A stretch of 62,000 bases of DNA from Apostichopus japonicus (taxonomy: Eukaryota > Echinodermata > Holothuroidea > Aspidochirotida > Stichopodidae), in NCBI RefSeq assembly GCF_037975245.1, contig NC_092579.1:10281678-10343677 (forward strand), written 5' to 3'. Position numbers and translations under genes: made by a program. Positions 24,828-37,636 of the stretch are shown piece by piece. Below the pieces are notes generated by a model. The model worked only from the letters and a program-made list of their open reading frames with translations. It was not told the origin of the DNA and did not search any database. Positions within the stretch are counted from its first letter, which is position 1. Each line of letters opens with the position of its first letter.

Positions 24828-25588
24828 CTGGCTTGCTAACAGAGAAGGGAATATTAATACAAAGTGATAACGAAGCTTTCAATCATGGCAGAGAAACAGG
24901 ATTGTTAAAACGGCGAAATAATGTCTATGAACTAAAAGAAGAAGGAGAGTGCAGGATCATGATCATGTGATCATTTGATCGTCCAATCACATGTTTGCCA
25001 ACAAGTTCTTTGCTTTGTAATTTCCGCAGTCAGTTTTGAACTTTTATGTTCGAAGTATTTTTTCACAGAAGTTACTGAATAATCTTGATGGGGGAGATTG
25101 TTTAATACTTGGTCATCCTACCACCTAGGCAGAGGTGGATGAAGGGTGATGCCCAAACTTCAGTGGAGTAGAATGATCTGAGGAATCAAACCGAAAACTC
25201 ACCTCAATCGCGAAATGAAATGGATCTTCTGTGCATTCTGTTTCACAATTACAGTATTTTTATGTTTTTCAAGAAAATGGTACTTTCAATTTCTTTTCTT
25301 TTTTCTTTCAATTTCTTATAATCTTCAACACTAAAAGGGAGCTTTCTAATTAACAGTTTTCTTAGTTTCTCAACAAAGGTATTCATTTATGTCACAAAAG
25401 ATCTCTTTGTTACAACAATGGAAAAATGATGCTATTCATTATAAGAAGGGGCCCTTCTAATTAAAGAAACAGGTAATTTTCAGGTTTTTCACAATACTGG
25501 TGGTTGTGGGGTTGGAGGGGGGGGGGGTGGAGGGAGGGATGTAACCCTGGTTACTTAACTCCTGCAATACAGTAACCAGCCTTTAGAT

Positions 25589-25926
25589 CAGGGTTGTCCA
25601 ACCTTTTGCAGAGGAGGGCCACATGGTATGATTATGATGAAGGAGGGGGCCACATGAACCCATATGCTCGATTTATTTTCCTTCCTGAAAAAACAGATGA
25701 ATAAAGTCCAGCCGCCCCCCCCCCCTCCGCTGAGAGTGTCACACAAACTGACCTGTATGCAGTTTTTTGGACCCAGAAGGTTCAAATGATTGATTATATA
25801 GCTTCAAATTGTTATCAATAAATCTGCTCACTAAAATTTTGCACCGTAGAAGCATCTCTGGCAGGCCGGACGCAACTCTGCGGCGGGCCGGACTGTGGCC
25901 CGCGGGCCGTAGGTTGGACAACCCTG
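25589..25926. mobile_element. hAT-Charlie-like MITE
   Basis: 338 bp with termini CAGGGTTGTCCAACC and GGTTGGACAACCCTG and a perfect 8-bp duplication CTTTAGAT (25581-25588, 25927-25934). The subterminal GTGGCCCGCGGGCC is typical of CAGGG-ended hAT elements. The paralogous block retains the empty site CTTTAGAT at 26600-26607. Confidence 0.94.
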
Positions 25927-26729
25927 CTTTAGATGATATTGACAGGAAATGGTCTATTATTTGACCATTTACTAAGGAAAAGGAATTGTGATCAAAACTG
26001 AATTATTCATTTTATTTAATTTTGTACATTATTTTATTACACAGACAATCAAATAAAATTACGCAATATATATATATATATATATACCAAAGATTTTCTA
26101 AATAATTTTATCAAATGTCAGTATTTCGATATTCAATTCAGTTTTGGTGAGATTTAGCAATGGTGATCTAAAACTGAATTATTCATTTTACTTAATTTTG
26201 TACAATATTTTATTACACAGACAATCAAATAAAATGACTCAATATATATATATATACCAAAGATTTTCTAAATAATTTTATCAAATGTCAGTATTTCGAT
26301 ATTCAAGAAAATGGTACTTTCTAATGACTTCAATTTCTTAAACTCTTCAACACTAAAAGGAAGCTTTCTAATTTAACACTTTTCTTAGTTTCTCAACAAA
26401 GGTATTCTTTTATGTCACAAAAGATCTCTTTGTTATTACAACAATGGAAAAGTTATGCTATTCATTATGAAAAGGGGGCCCTTCTAATTAAAGAAACTGG
26501 TAATTTTCAGGTTTTTGACAATACTGGTGGTTGTGGGGTTGGGGGGGGGAGGGAGGGACGTAACCCTGGTTACTTAATTCCTGCAATACAGTAACCAGTC
26601 TTTAGATGATATTGACAGGAAATGGTCTATTATTTGACCATTTGCTGAGGAAAAGGAATTGTGATCAAAATTGAATTTTATTTAATTTTGTACATTATTT
26701 TATTACACAGACAATCAATTAAAATTACT

Positions 26730-26730
<1 letters not shown>

Positions 26731-26784
<54 letters not shown>

Positions 26785-26788
26785 TATA
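26731..26788. repeat. TA microsatellite
   Basis: Nearly pure AT dinucleotide run ending one unit of the tandem duplication. Confidence 0.95.
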
Positions 26789-26870
26789 AATACCAAATTT
26801 TAAGTTTTTCTAAATAATTTTATCAAATGTCAGTATATCGATATTCAATACAGTTCTGGTGGGGTTAAGC

Positions 26871-27716
26871 TGATGGTGATCTATTTCTATCATGATTTTG
26901 AAGTAGTTGTTGTAAACATAATTGGTCGGTGCTGTTATCACAATAACAAGGTTCTTTTCCAATTCCTATATACATCCATTAAGTTTCTTCATTAGTCATA
27001 GTGGTGAAATAGTGGAGCATAGTGATACCTCTTTTTCTCTCAATCACCTTTCTCTAGCTCCCATTATATTTACTAAATGGACTGTAATCCTCATAAAAAG
27101 AAACAAAGATGAAGTAAATCAGAAATAGGCATTACCTGCACAGAGCCAGACTTTCTCAGTTGAAGAAACACCAACAGTCTATGGAAGGGCACCAACAATT
27201 TAAGGAGGGTCATACTCGGGTTGTCCGTCTGAGTTTACGTACACAGGGTATCAATGCTTGCATTTTCGTCCAACAAAAGCCTTGGTTTACCCATGGAGGT
27301 CTGTTCAATTACCTCCATGATTTACCCAAACCAGGAAGTCACATGGATGCTGACACTGCACTATGAACAACTGAACAATGAACTTTATTTTGACTGGCAC
27401 ATAATTTGTCGAATTTTTTGTTGGGTCCATTAAAAAAATTCAGATGAGATGTCGAGATAAAAAGTTTTGAAACTAGTAGAGATAACTATTGTGTTGAATT
27501 TCGAGATGAAATATCGAAATTTCTTAGATACCCTTAAAATAATTGAGATATAACAGGAAATTTCAGGTACTATAAACCGTCAACATTTTGTGAGAAAATA
27601 CGAAAATTACGAGATAATTCAAGATGTGATGTTCTGAGTTTGCAAAAAATAATATGTTATAAAGCCTAGCTAACATTTTTATCCGTCTAAGATAAAATTG
27701 TAAATAGTTTCGATAT
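26871..27716. other. Intergenic, no gene seen
   Basis: No recognisable exon, repeat boundary or RNA gene. The short ORF at 27160-27366 has no domain I recognise. Confidence 0.35.
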
Positions 27717-27724
27717 CGTATCGT

Positions 27725-28006
27725 CAGGCGCGTAGCCAAGGTGGGGGGGGGGGCCGCCCCCCCTTGAGCATATTTAAAAAAATATTTTTTAGTGTTTTTA
27801 TGATATCGCTATTATTTTCAAAAGAGAAAATGCTAAGATTCAACTTACAAGGCCTGGGAAGTGCCATTTCCAGCGATCTGGGAGGCATTTTCAGCCAAAA
27901 TTTTCTTGTATGCTTCGCGCCAAATGGTGGCGCTACGCTTAGATAGTTTGCAAAGCCGAATCTATAGTTTCGCCCCTCCCTTTGCAAATTCCTGGCTACG
28001 CGCCTG
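27725..28006 (-). mobile_element. hAT-like MITE, uninterrupted copy
   Basis: 282 bp with 14-bp inverted ends CAGGCGCGTAGCCA and a perfect 8-bp duplication CGTATCGT (27717-27724, 28007-28014). It is the same family, inverted, as the MITE split by the P-like element at 2781-11819. The ORFs reading through it have no meaning as genes. Confidence 0.94.
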
Positions 28007-28058
28007 CGTATCGTTATTGCAAATGAATGCAAACACATCGATAAAAATTCCTTTCCGA

Positions 28059-28341
28059 CAGTGGCGTAGGAAGGTACTTTTGAGTGGGGGGGGGGGCTGA
28101 AGACTGATGGCCGACCTGGGGGAGGGGTCAACACCCACTTCATTTTGTAAAAAATTTGCATTTTCACATGGCCTTAGATGTAATTTGGTGCTCCAAATGA
28201 GAATTTTTTTCTCATTTGGAAATGAAAAAGGGGTTTTCTGACTTGCGAAGCGGGGGGGGGGGGGGGCGGAATGATACTTCCACCCCCATATTTTTTGGCA
28301 CTGGTTTCACTGGTTTTTTTTCCCCGTTTCCTACGCCCTTG
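28059..28341. mobile_element. hAT-like MITE, second family
   Basis: 283 bp with termini CAGTGGCGTAGGAA and, inverted, CAAGGGCGTAGGAA. Perfect 8-bp duplication CTTTCCGA (28051-28058, 28342-28349). It contains a hairpin in which CCAAATGAGAA pairs with TTCTCATTTGG, and several poly-G runs. Confidence 0.93.
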
Positions 28342-28893
28342 CTTTCCGACAAACCAATGATGACAGCTGGCCTGGATACATCACCATGATAAAATTTTAC
28401 GGCTCCACTGACAACAATTTTCCCGAAGACCGTAATATTTACCCGACAACTGTCCGTCTGGTCCGGTGGCGAATTATTCCTGGAAGAGAGGAGTGTGGGC
28501 CAGGGGAGGGGGTTGCCACACCCATGGTGACTCCCCTAATTGTATGGAAGCGGAAAATCGCTTGTTTGGGTTGCGCTTGAACAGAAGTCACTATCTAGTA
28601 TAGCCAATATAAATGCATACAACTACGTAGTCATGTAAAAAGATTATTGAACAAATGAAGGAATAAAAAGGAATCCTAAGTCAAGATGAAAACACATCGA
28701 TGTTGCGTCATATTGGCCTAAATCGACCACAAACGTCAATTTGTGGGCCGACCAAAACCTGTAGCATGTGATCCCCATATGGCAACCTCATTCTCAGACA
28801 TAACTTGGGCCTCAAATACAAAATCAATTTTACCTGTGCGAAACACCGCTACGTGGAATTGTGTTGAAATGTCCGTAATATCAGAGCCGTAAT

Positions 28894-28923
28894 CAGAGCC
28901 GTATATTTAGAGAGTTTGGCCAA
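28894..28923 (+). repeat. P-like element copy 2, left terminal inverted repeat
   Basis: 30 bp identical to the left end of copy 1. It is preceded directly by TCAGAGCCGTAAT, which mimics the element's own terminus. Confidence 0.95.
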
Positions 28924-29106
28924 TGGGGGACCGATTTTGATTGGTCGAGAGGTGACACACCCTCATAGGGCGCCATGATAGTTCCAAATCAAAAACTTTT
29001 TGCGATGAGCAGACGACAATAACAATACAATACATACTTAGTACAATACTTGCGTAAAAATAAATTTATATTGTTTAAAAAACAGAAAACCGCCCATTAT
29101 ACAACT

Positions 29107-32100
29107 ATGCCTTGCTGTGCGGCCTGGGGATGTAGCCAGCGAAGTGAAGATCAAGTTCGTTTTTTTGGTTTCCCAACCAACGTCCAAAGACGAAAGATTT
29201 GGGAATCAAAAGTTGGTCGGGCAGGCTGGCGGTCTAAAGGAAATAGTACGAAGCTGTGTGAGGTGAGGATAGGCATATATAGCCTAGGCCTCATTATCGA
29301 AGACTAGATCGTTATGTTTTGGTTATAAAAAGCCAGAATTTCCTGTTTACTTCCATTTTAGATCAAAACGAACAAGCATACGCCTTGCTAATTCGGGGCT
29401 AAGACTGAGTTATAAAAAGCCTGGCCTAGCTTAGTTAGAATTAGGCCAATGCTAGTCTAAGAGTTACACCAATGCTAGCCTACTTAAGCTAGGCCTTAAG
29501 TCTGACTGCAGCAGGCCTGATTAAGGCCTAACTTACTTTTATGCAGACAATTAGCTGCGTCACTCGATCATACGACTTGAGCTTTGGGCAAAAGAAGTAC
29601 TAACCTAGGCCACATAGTCTAATTACGGAGGGCATCACAATACTAGGGCTATATTTCGCCTGACATAGGCTTTGGATAAGCACTTAGCTGGCTATGCAAT
29701 AGCGTTTTGAATGAAGAATTGTTAACAGACTTATCACTAAATTAGCTAGGCCTTACAGTTTCAGTCGAAAACTCCATCAGGCCTACCCTTTGGCCTACAG
29801 GCTTAACGTTAGGTTTTAGCCTAGAAAAGGCCCAGTCCATCTCCAGCTAACTTATCCTACAAAAGACAAAAATACCTGGCTAGGCCTCCTTGTGCCTGTC
29901 AACTCTTGTAGTTAATTGTCAAATTCTCACTGCAATCTCCAGGTTCAAAAGTTTTTAGGTCGGCAGGTCTGCTTTGGCTCTTCAGAAGATTAATTTTGTC
30001 ACTGGGAACTGGGAGCCCAGCAGGGAAATCCTGGCACCACCCTAATTTATGTTATTTTCATGAAGAATGGGACTTTAAATATTACTTAATTACTTTCTTC
30101 TTAAAAAACTTTACTTTCATTTTAAAGGCTCACTTTGAAGATAGCCAATTCGAAAGGTGTCTTAGTGAAGGCAAGCGGAAGCTTAAGAAAGATGCCATCC
30201 CCACACTATTTCAGCATAGGAATCATCCCAAAAGAAGGAGAGTACTTAAGCGAGGTTCTGTGCCACCAGTGCAACGAAATGTATTAGTTGACCACAACTA
30301 TTCTTGGTCACCAAATGAAGAACTGCAACTACAGTTTAATGATAAACTTGGTAAGTATTTAATGTTTATTTCACTTTTGATGGAAAATATCAATTAACCT
30401 TGGAAAAGGGCAATCATACTTTATTAAAATTGTTCAAGCAAATGATTATTGAAAACAGGTCCAGTGTTCCAACTGGCTGTGGTACTCACTTCTTAAGTCA
30501 ACTCTTCATTATTTACTCAATCTACAGTATTCATTCTTCTTCCAACTCCTTTCATCATGCTTCTGAACTTGTCATTTCATTCCTGTTCCCTCCACACTAA
30601 TCTAGAAATTTATCTGCTTAATTCTCACTCATTTCGTATTAAGTAAACCCTTCATCATTTACATCAATCTATTCATTCTTCTTCCAAATCTCTTCATCAT
30701 GCAAATTTCAAATTAATCTGTCGAATTCTAACATCATGCTTTAAAAACATTACTAATCAGGCTTACAACTATTCATGCAGTTGAGACAAATATTTTGTGC
30801 CACCCAGCTGATGAAAGCTTTAGCTTTTCTGTAAATTTGTAACATAATATAAAGTAGCAAGTTTACAGAAGGTCCCGGGCACAAAACTGGTCTCACAAAT
30901 AACCAAGAAAGGGACCAAAACTGGAAGGAAGGGTAATGATCATATTAAAACAAATAAGACCCAGAAATGATCCGTGATAATACGCTGCATATAATAGTTT
31001 TGCAGAAACAATCATTTTATTTGAGCCAAAAAAAAAAATTCTGTTAATTTTGTTTTCAAATTTGCAAGTCTTATGATCTTTCCCTACTTCCAGTCCTGGG
31101 GAATGGTTTTATTCCTCTGTGTACTAACATTTTATATAATAAAAATCATATTGCAGTATCTTATGTGTTTATTTTGACTTTGCATTCTATTCAAGATCGT
31201 GACATTGGAAATGCAACATCATCAGTCACACCAAATCAGCAAAGTAACAAAGGCCAAAGTAATCAACCATCAAAGTCTGAAGGTTCTCTAAGGTATCGTC
31301 TGCTTTGTGCCCAGAGAGAACTAAGGAAAATTAGGAAAGAGAAGGCAGCTATTGCTAAAAGCAAAAAGAGGCAGGAAAGTGTGTTTGCAGGTTTGTTTGC
31401 TCCTGACCAGATCAAAGCCATAGGTAGAGAGAGTACCAGGGGACACAAATGGGGCAGTGCTACCGTGAAGAAAGCTCTCCAACTGCGCTTTGCTTGTGGA
31501 ACAACTGGGTACGAACTACTCCTTTCACAAAATCAACCACTGCCATCATTACGAACACTGCGAAGGAAGATGGAAGCAGTTAGATTTGAGCCAGGTGTTC
31601 TGCATGAGGTGTTCCAGAAGTTGGCCATAAAGGTAGGAGCAATGAAGGAGCAAGAGCGAGATTGTTGCTTGACACTTGACGAGATGTCAATAACCCCAAG
31701 TGTTGAGTATGACATTGGAAGTGGTAAAGTCCTTGGCAATGTTACACTTCCAGGACATGTTGGCAATGCTTCTCATGGCCTAGTGTTCATGTTGAGTGGG
31801 ATTACCACTCGGTGGAAACAAGTGGTGGCCTACCACTACACAGGCTCTTCCTATGACGGTGCTGTTGTGAAGCCATTAATAATAGAAATAATTCAAGAGG
31901 CGCACAAGATAGGTCTCCATGTGGCTGCAGTTACCAGTGACATGGGAAGCATGAATCGAGCAACCTGGCGAAGTTTTGGCATCATCTGTGGAAAAGAATG
32001 CGTAACTGTTAATAAAATTCCACACCCTTGTCAGCCTCATCGCTATCTTCACTTCTTGGCAGATGTGCCGCATGTGCTCAAGAACCTGAAGGCAGCATTG

Positions 32101-33387
32101 ATTACACACAAAATCATCACCATCCCAATGGATATATCTGCAGCTAACAAATTGCCAAGTAATAAAGTGAGTGTAACACCTGTCCAAGATCTCTTTAGTT
32201 TCCAGCAGAACAAAGATTTGAAATTGGCCCCAAAATTAACAGAAGCAACACTGAATCCTTCTCATTTCCAGAAAATGAAAGTATCACATGCAGTGAACTT
32301 TTTTAGTCATTCTGTTGCTGCAGCATTACGATTCCTTGTTAAATGTGAGGGTCACTCACCAGATGTGCTTACCACTGCATGGTTTCTTGATGAATGCAAC
32401 CGGTGGTTTGACCTGATGTCAAGCCGACATCCTGTTATGGCCCTGAGTAAGGTGAATCCAGGACAATATCAAGCGGCTATTACAACTCTATCTAACATGA
32501 TAAAGATGTTCAAGTCCATCAAAATAGGAACCAAAGGTTCTTGGAAGCCAGTCCAAACAGGCATTATTCTGTCAACACAGTCAATTTTGGACCTTCAAGA
32601 AGAACTGCTGGCAAGGGAAAATAAGTTCCTCCTGACATCACGTTTCACCCAAGATTGCTTGGAGAATCTATTCAGCAGTGTCCGCTCAAAAAACCCAATC
32701 CCTTCCCCAGTTGAATTCAAGTATGCCCTGCGAATAATAACCGTCTCCCAGTTCTTGAAGACACCAAATGCTGGAAACTATCAAAACGATGAGAACAACT
32801 TCCTCGCCGATTTCAGTTTTGAAACGCTAGACCGTCCAACATCACATGACATTCCTGAGGTGAACATTCATCTGAGACAAACACCTGACCCGATGACCAC
32901 AGATGAAGAAAACAGCTTATACTACCTCAGTGGTTATTGCATATCTAGACTGAAACGAAATGATAAGCACTGCTCAAGCTGTTTGGACAGCATTCAATCC
33001 ACTTCCCCATCATCTTCCATTTTGGCTACATTAACAAGCTATAAGGAGTACACTGAAGGTAACCTCGTTTATCCAAATCAAAAGGCTTTCCAATACCTCA
33101 AGACCGCCGAAATGACCTTCAGGAAGTATAGAAGTGATGACCTCATCAACATGGGGAATGCCAAGAAACAGTTGACCTTGGCTATTGATTCAACTGCAAC
33201 CTGCCAATTTCCAGAGTGTCACAACATCAAAGGGAAACTGCTGTCAAGATACCTGAATGTCCGTCTCCACATCTTTTGTAAAAAGTTAAGGGCTGAAAAT
33301 AAGACAGAAATTCAGCGTAAAAAGTCAGGTGGAGAGTTAGGTAGTAAAAGCATGGCAATGAGGCATGTGGTTAATAAAATCAAGTAA
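29107..33387 (+). CDS. THAP9/P-type transposase, copy 2
   Basis: Second intact copy of the 869-residue transposase, with exons 29107-29262, 30128-30350 and 31157-33387. The translation matches copy 1 in every exon, with THAP C2CH finger, D301, D388 and E629, and the CxxC pair near the end. Poly(A) signal AATAAA at 33387-33392 overlaps the stop. If intron 2 (30351-31156) is retained, translation adds 15 codons and stops at 30397, giving a 141-residue THAP-only product. Confidence 0.93.
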
Positions 33388-34257
33388 ATAAATCAGACTT
33401 GAAGGACATACCGTAAGTTTGTCATAGTATTTTAAACCCAAATAGCTTCATTTTCAGTATTCTGTTCTGCCTGTTCAATACCCTTGCTGTAATTGTACTT
33501 CAATGATTTGGCATTAACTACAGTAGGCTATAAATGTTGGTCAACGACTATAACTATAATGTTAAGGTGCATACATTGCTAGGTAACCGTGTGTTTTCTG
33601 CTGTTCTAAGCCCACATATATACATTTACTAATAAGTAAATCACAATGGGCAATGTGGCGAGTAATGCAGTATATCAGATAATCAGTACCACCCTGGAAC
33701 ACATTACAGTACAGTACATGACCTCTATGACTGGTATGCAGATTTACTGTGTGATGAAACCTCCATGAGTTTGTTCAATAACCAGTATTAGATCTATAGA
33801 GTTTTCTTTGTTGTACTAGTTTCATATATGGACATTATGTGGCATTACTGTGGACATTTTGGTATATTTTGAATGGGATGGATCATATTTCAACTTCAGG
33901 GTCATTAGTGGGGAGTATGATACAGTGTTGTACAGTATACATACCAACACAGTTTTGCACCAAAACTTTGCATCTTGAATCATTTGTAGTCTAAAAAAGC
34001 TAGAATTGATGGTATGAGTATTTGATGTATGTGTAGAGTAGATTAATACTTTACGCATTCCATGTTTTACGTGGAATGATCTCACAAGTACGGTCACTGC
34101 TCTGTTCCGTATCCCAGAAAGAAGGAAATATGGCATGAAATTACCAATGACATTGTTCTGGCATATCCAAATTAATGTTTTTATGTAGAAATCAGCTTGT
34201 TATGGTATATTCAGGAATAAAAATATGAGTTTTCATAGCCAATTTGTATAGGCAAAT

Positions 34258-34655
34258 TGTCCCGTACGTCACATGTCCCGTACATCACAGGACAATTTTA
34301 ATTTGTGTAACCACTGTACTGGAATGGCTTCATATTTTTTTCTAATATGTTACAGCTTAGCCCTTGGAAGGTTAGGCTATTCACTAGTTATAACAGCTTG
34401 ATCACTGCCCTCCTAATTTCAGAGGGGTTTCAGCTTTGCTCTTTAGTAAAAAAAACACAAAATTCTCTGGTCCCGTACTTCACACTGTACATTAATTAAG
34501 ATGGGACCTAATTAAAGCAAGTGTAGGAAATCTTCATGAGTTTGTAATAAAGCAGCAGCAATAACAAATATGAAAACCTGAAAAAGTTTCTGGAAAAATA
34601 GATTTTATATAACTTTTAGACAAATTTAAGTCTCTGAAATGTCCCGTACGTCACA
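34258..34655 (-). repeat. Dispersed motif cluster A, copy 2
   Basis: Same four TGTCCCGTACGTCACA-type sites as in copy 1 (34258, 34274, 34470, 34640). Confidence 0.85.
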
Positions 34656-35404
34656 GTGCAAATAGCTTGGACCTGCCCATATGTGGAAACCGTAAAAGTT
34701 AAAAAGGATTCTATAACCATATTTTCAGTATATGGCATAGATAAAGTGAACCATGTATATTTCTTATGGCCAAACAACACAGACATACTGTATGTATCTC
34801 ATGGACTGATTTTATCATGTTAATGTTTGTAATCCCATATCTAGCTATCACAACCCGAGGAGATCGTTCAGTCTATTTACAGATGAAGCAACTTGATCAT
34901 TAATGATATTGAATCTCACATAACGGAGCTGTAAACAGTAATCTTAGTGTTGTTACTGTTGTTGGTACGGTACCATTCGGTGTTATTGATAATGATAGTA
35001 TTACTGGAATATAATTATATTCAAATAATGTTTCTTGCAAAGTGAATTTTCTATGTCCATGGCTGGATAGTACCAAACATTGGACATTGACCCTATCAAC
35101 TTTGTCCAGATGTTTAATTTGAAAATATGTGCCTCAGGGCATTTGTTTTCCCAAGAATTTCCAGTGCCATTATTTTTCAGTACACTTTGTTGATTCCCCA
35201 GTCTATGGTGTTTTAGTAAGTAAACATTCCCTCAAAAATTCATAATATCTAGTGTAAATCTGCTATTGTCTGACTGTTGTGTATATTTTGAAGCAGACTT
35301 TTGTTTCTTGAACATGTTTGAATAGCAAAAATTATTACTTCATATTGTTGTTACCTGCTGAAATATGTATTATTGTTATGCAGCTATGTGAACATTTTTC
35401 CAAG

Positions 35405-36009
35405 GTGATGTCCGAAACATTCAGTGATGTCCGATATGCTCTTTAAGTAACTTTCAATGAGCACTGAGGTATTGAACTATAATAAGTTCAAAACTGACAT
35501 TATACCTTGTAGGTAGCTTGACAACAACAAAGACACCTATGTAACAAATGTAACTTTTGATATGATATGCTTTGTGTAGAAAACATTACAGTGATGTCCT
35601 AATACAGTTGTGGTGATGTCCGAAACATAGTCCAAGACAGTCTTATTCAAATCTATGAAACAAGTGTTTGCATTTTTCATTATTTCAAATGAATTTGATG
35701 TTGTTTGTTAACATCACATATCGTGATGAACTGATATACATATTGTTAAGTATTAACAAGCATGGCCTTCGTTTAATTGTCTTGTTGATCACTTGTATCC
35801 CTTTTTTTTTTTTTTGAACTTGGAACCAAGGAAGGGTTCATATATCTGTTTTAGTACAGTTATCAGTTTACTAAAATGCTTTTCTATTCATTATTATTGC
35901 CTTTCAATGAACATCATTTGTTTTATTACTAAATATTAGGTTATATTAGGTAAACATTGTTGGGTGATGTCCGAAACAAGATCTTTTTGGAGGAGTGATG
36001 TCTGAAACA
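35405..36009 (+). repeat. Dispersed motif cluster B, copy 2
   Basis: Same six GTGATGTCCGAAACA-type sites as in copy 1 (35405, 35424, 35591, 35613, 35964, 35995). Confidence 0.85.
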
Positions 36010-37606
36010 ACAGTCAAGTAAAAAAAAATTCTGAGAGGACATGACCCAGAATTTTCAGCTTTTGGTTAATATATGTGCTTATGTTGTGGTTTAATTTTAT
36101 GGTATAATTGTTACTATTAATTTCAATTTTGTTCTTTAAAGAAAAAGTTTTTTAACTTTATTTCAGGAAAATTTAATTTTTGCTAACGATACTCTAATGT
36201 TTTTTTTAAAAACATCATCAATATCATTGAAAACTTGTCTTACAATAGCAAATTTTGTGTTAATAAAGAAATTAACAACAGAATTCCCAAATGTAGGAGC
36301 AATGGAATTACACACCACCATTGAAAAAGAACAAATTTTGGAAAATTTATAGATTGTCACACTTTCAACCATCTTGAATATAATTTCCAGAATAGTTAAA
36401 GCTCTGATCAATTCTGATTTATAAATTGCAGATATTAGTTATGTTATTTACTTAGAATAGAAGTTCTTTACTGTATTTTGAAAATTTGGTACCTCAGGCA
36501 ACCAAATTGGGCGCTTTAATGTGAACAGACCCATTTGTGGTAACTTGTGTATGCTGAAAGTACTGTACGTATAGTGGCAGATAAAGATAATTTTCTTATA
36601 GAAATCTGCCAAAAGCAGATTTTCTAAGCCATTATTAACCCTTTTCAAGATTTTCATATAATTCAGTTATTTAGGCTAACTCAATTTAAAAAGAACACTT
36701 GGGTATAGCCTACTGCAATTTTGACAGAATATTCCAGCCAGCTATAGCCAATATATTCAGAATGTAAGAGAAGTACTTTGAAAGTTATAGCCTTACTATT
36801 TGACAGTTCTAATGTACACATGTCATCTAAGTGTAGATCATTAGTTAATATTCCCTGATCAAATCGATATGATTGTACATACTGTATGTGATATGAATAA
36901 AATTATTTCGAATTTCAATTAAAGACCTGTCTACTTTCTTTTATCATTTATATCAGCCAACAACTGATAGGCCTACTGAAAATCAATAGTAATCCGATAG
37001 ACTGTAGTGATAAACCCTAACCATTGCCTTACCATGATGATGTAGGCTAGGCCTAGGTACTTATATAAAGTTAACTAGGTGTACAGTATGTATTATAGGT
37101 TTGTACTATACACATACATAAAGCTACGAGTGCCTGTGGGCATGAGAAGCTCCCGAGTCCTACACAACTGTAATGTTCAACTGTATCCCTACAAAGATAC
37201 AGCTCACATGATTTAGAGCCATGAGCATTAGCAGTTCACCCTGTCTGTTTATTACTAAATAGTAATACTAGCCTATTGACTTACTACTGTAGGCTACTTC
37301 GCATGGATATTTCACTTACCTTGTCGTAGACCTTCATCATAAGAATAACCTCTCGTTTCGTGACGAACGGTTAAAGTAAATTGAATTATTTATGATTTTA
37401 ATTACGTTGAAATTTTCTTCGAACGTGGTGCTACAATAAATGCATTTCTCCCATATAAGTAAACGCTACTAGCCTACCAATAGTGGGCTAGCTGTATAGT
37501 TCTTGTATAGATGTTGTACTGTTGCACTGTTTCTGCACGATTTCGCGCAACTGTTAAGGAACTATCATGGCGTCCATTGTAAACATATGACGTCACAAAT
37601 TGCCAG

Positions 37607-37636
37607 TTGGCCGAACTCTCTAAATATACGGCTCTG
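37607..37636 (-). repeat. P-like element copy 2, right terminal inverted repeat
   Basis: Ends TACGGCTCTG and is followed by the target duplication GCCGTAAT. Confidence 0.95.

Larger units (their letters stand above)
25290..26870 (+). repeat. Roughly 1-kb tandem duplication with a partial extra copy
   Basis: Two blocks repeat in order: X begins TTTCTCAACAAAGGTATTC (25369, 26390), and Y contains TTATTACACAGACAATCAA (about 26034, 26211, 26701). The order is X-Y, Y, X-Y. A MITE at 25589-25926 is in the first X block only. TA microsatellites of different length end each Y block, the longest at 26731-26788. Confidence 0.85.
33388..37606 (+). other. Long 3' non-coding arm of P-like element copy 2
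   Basis: Equivalent of 7359-11577 in copy 1, with the same short minus-strand ORFs, none with a domain I recognise. It contains motif cluster A at 34258-34655 and cluster B at 35405-36009. Confidence 0.6.
28894..37636 (+). mobile_element. P-superfamily DNA transposon, copy 2 (8743 bp)
   Basis: Same length and, as far as compared by eye and by identical translations of all ORFs, same sequence as copy 1, offset by 26029. The target duplication is different, GCCGTAAT (28886-28893 and 37637-37644), and flanking DNA is unrelated, which argues for an independent insertion and not a segmental duplication. Subterminal inverted repeats are at 28971-28985 and 37558-37572. Confidence 0.96.

Noticed and set aside
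27724-28167. 147-codon minus-strand ORF
   Set aside because: It reads through a hAT-like MITE with clear termini and target duplication, so coding is not supported.
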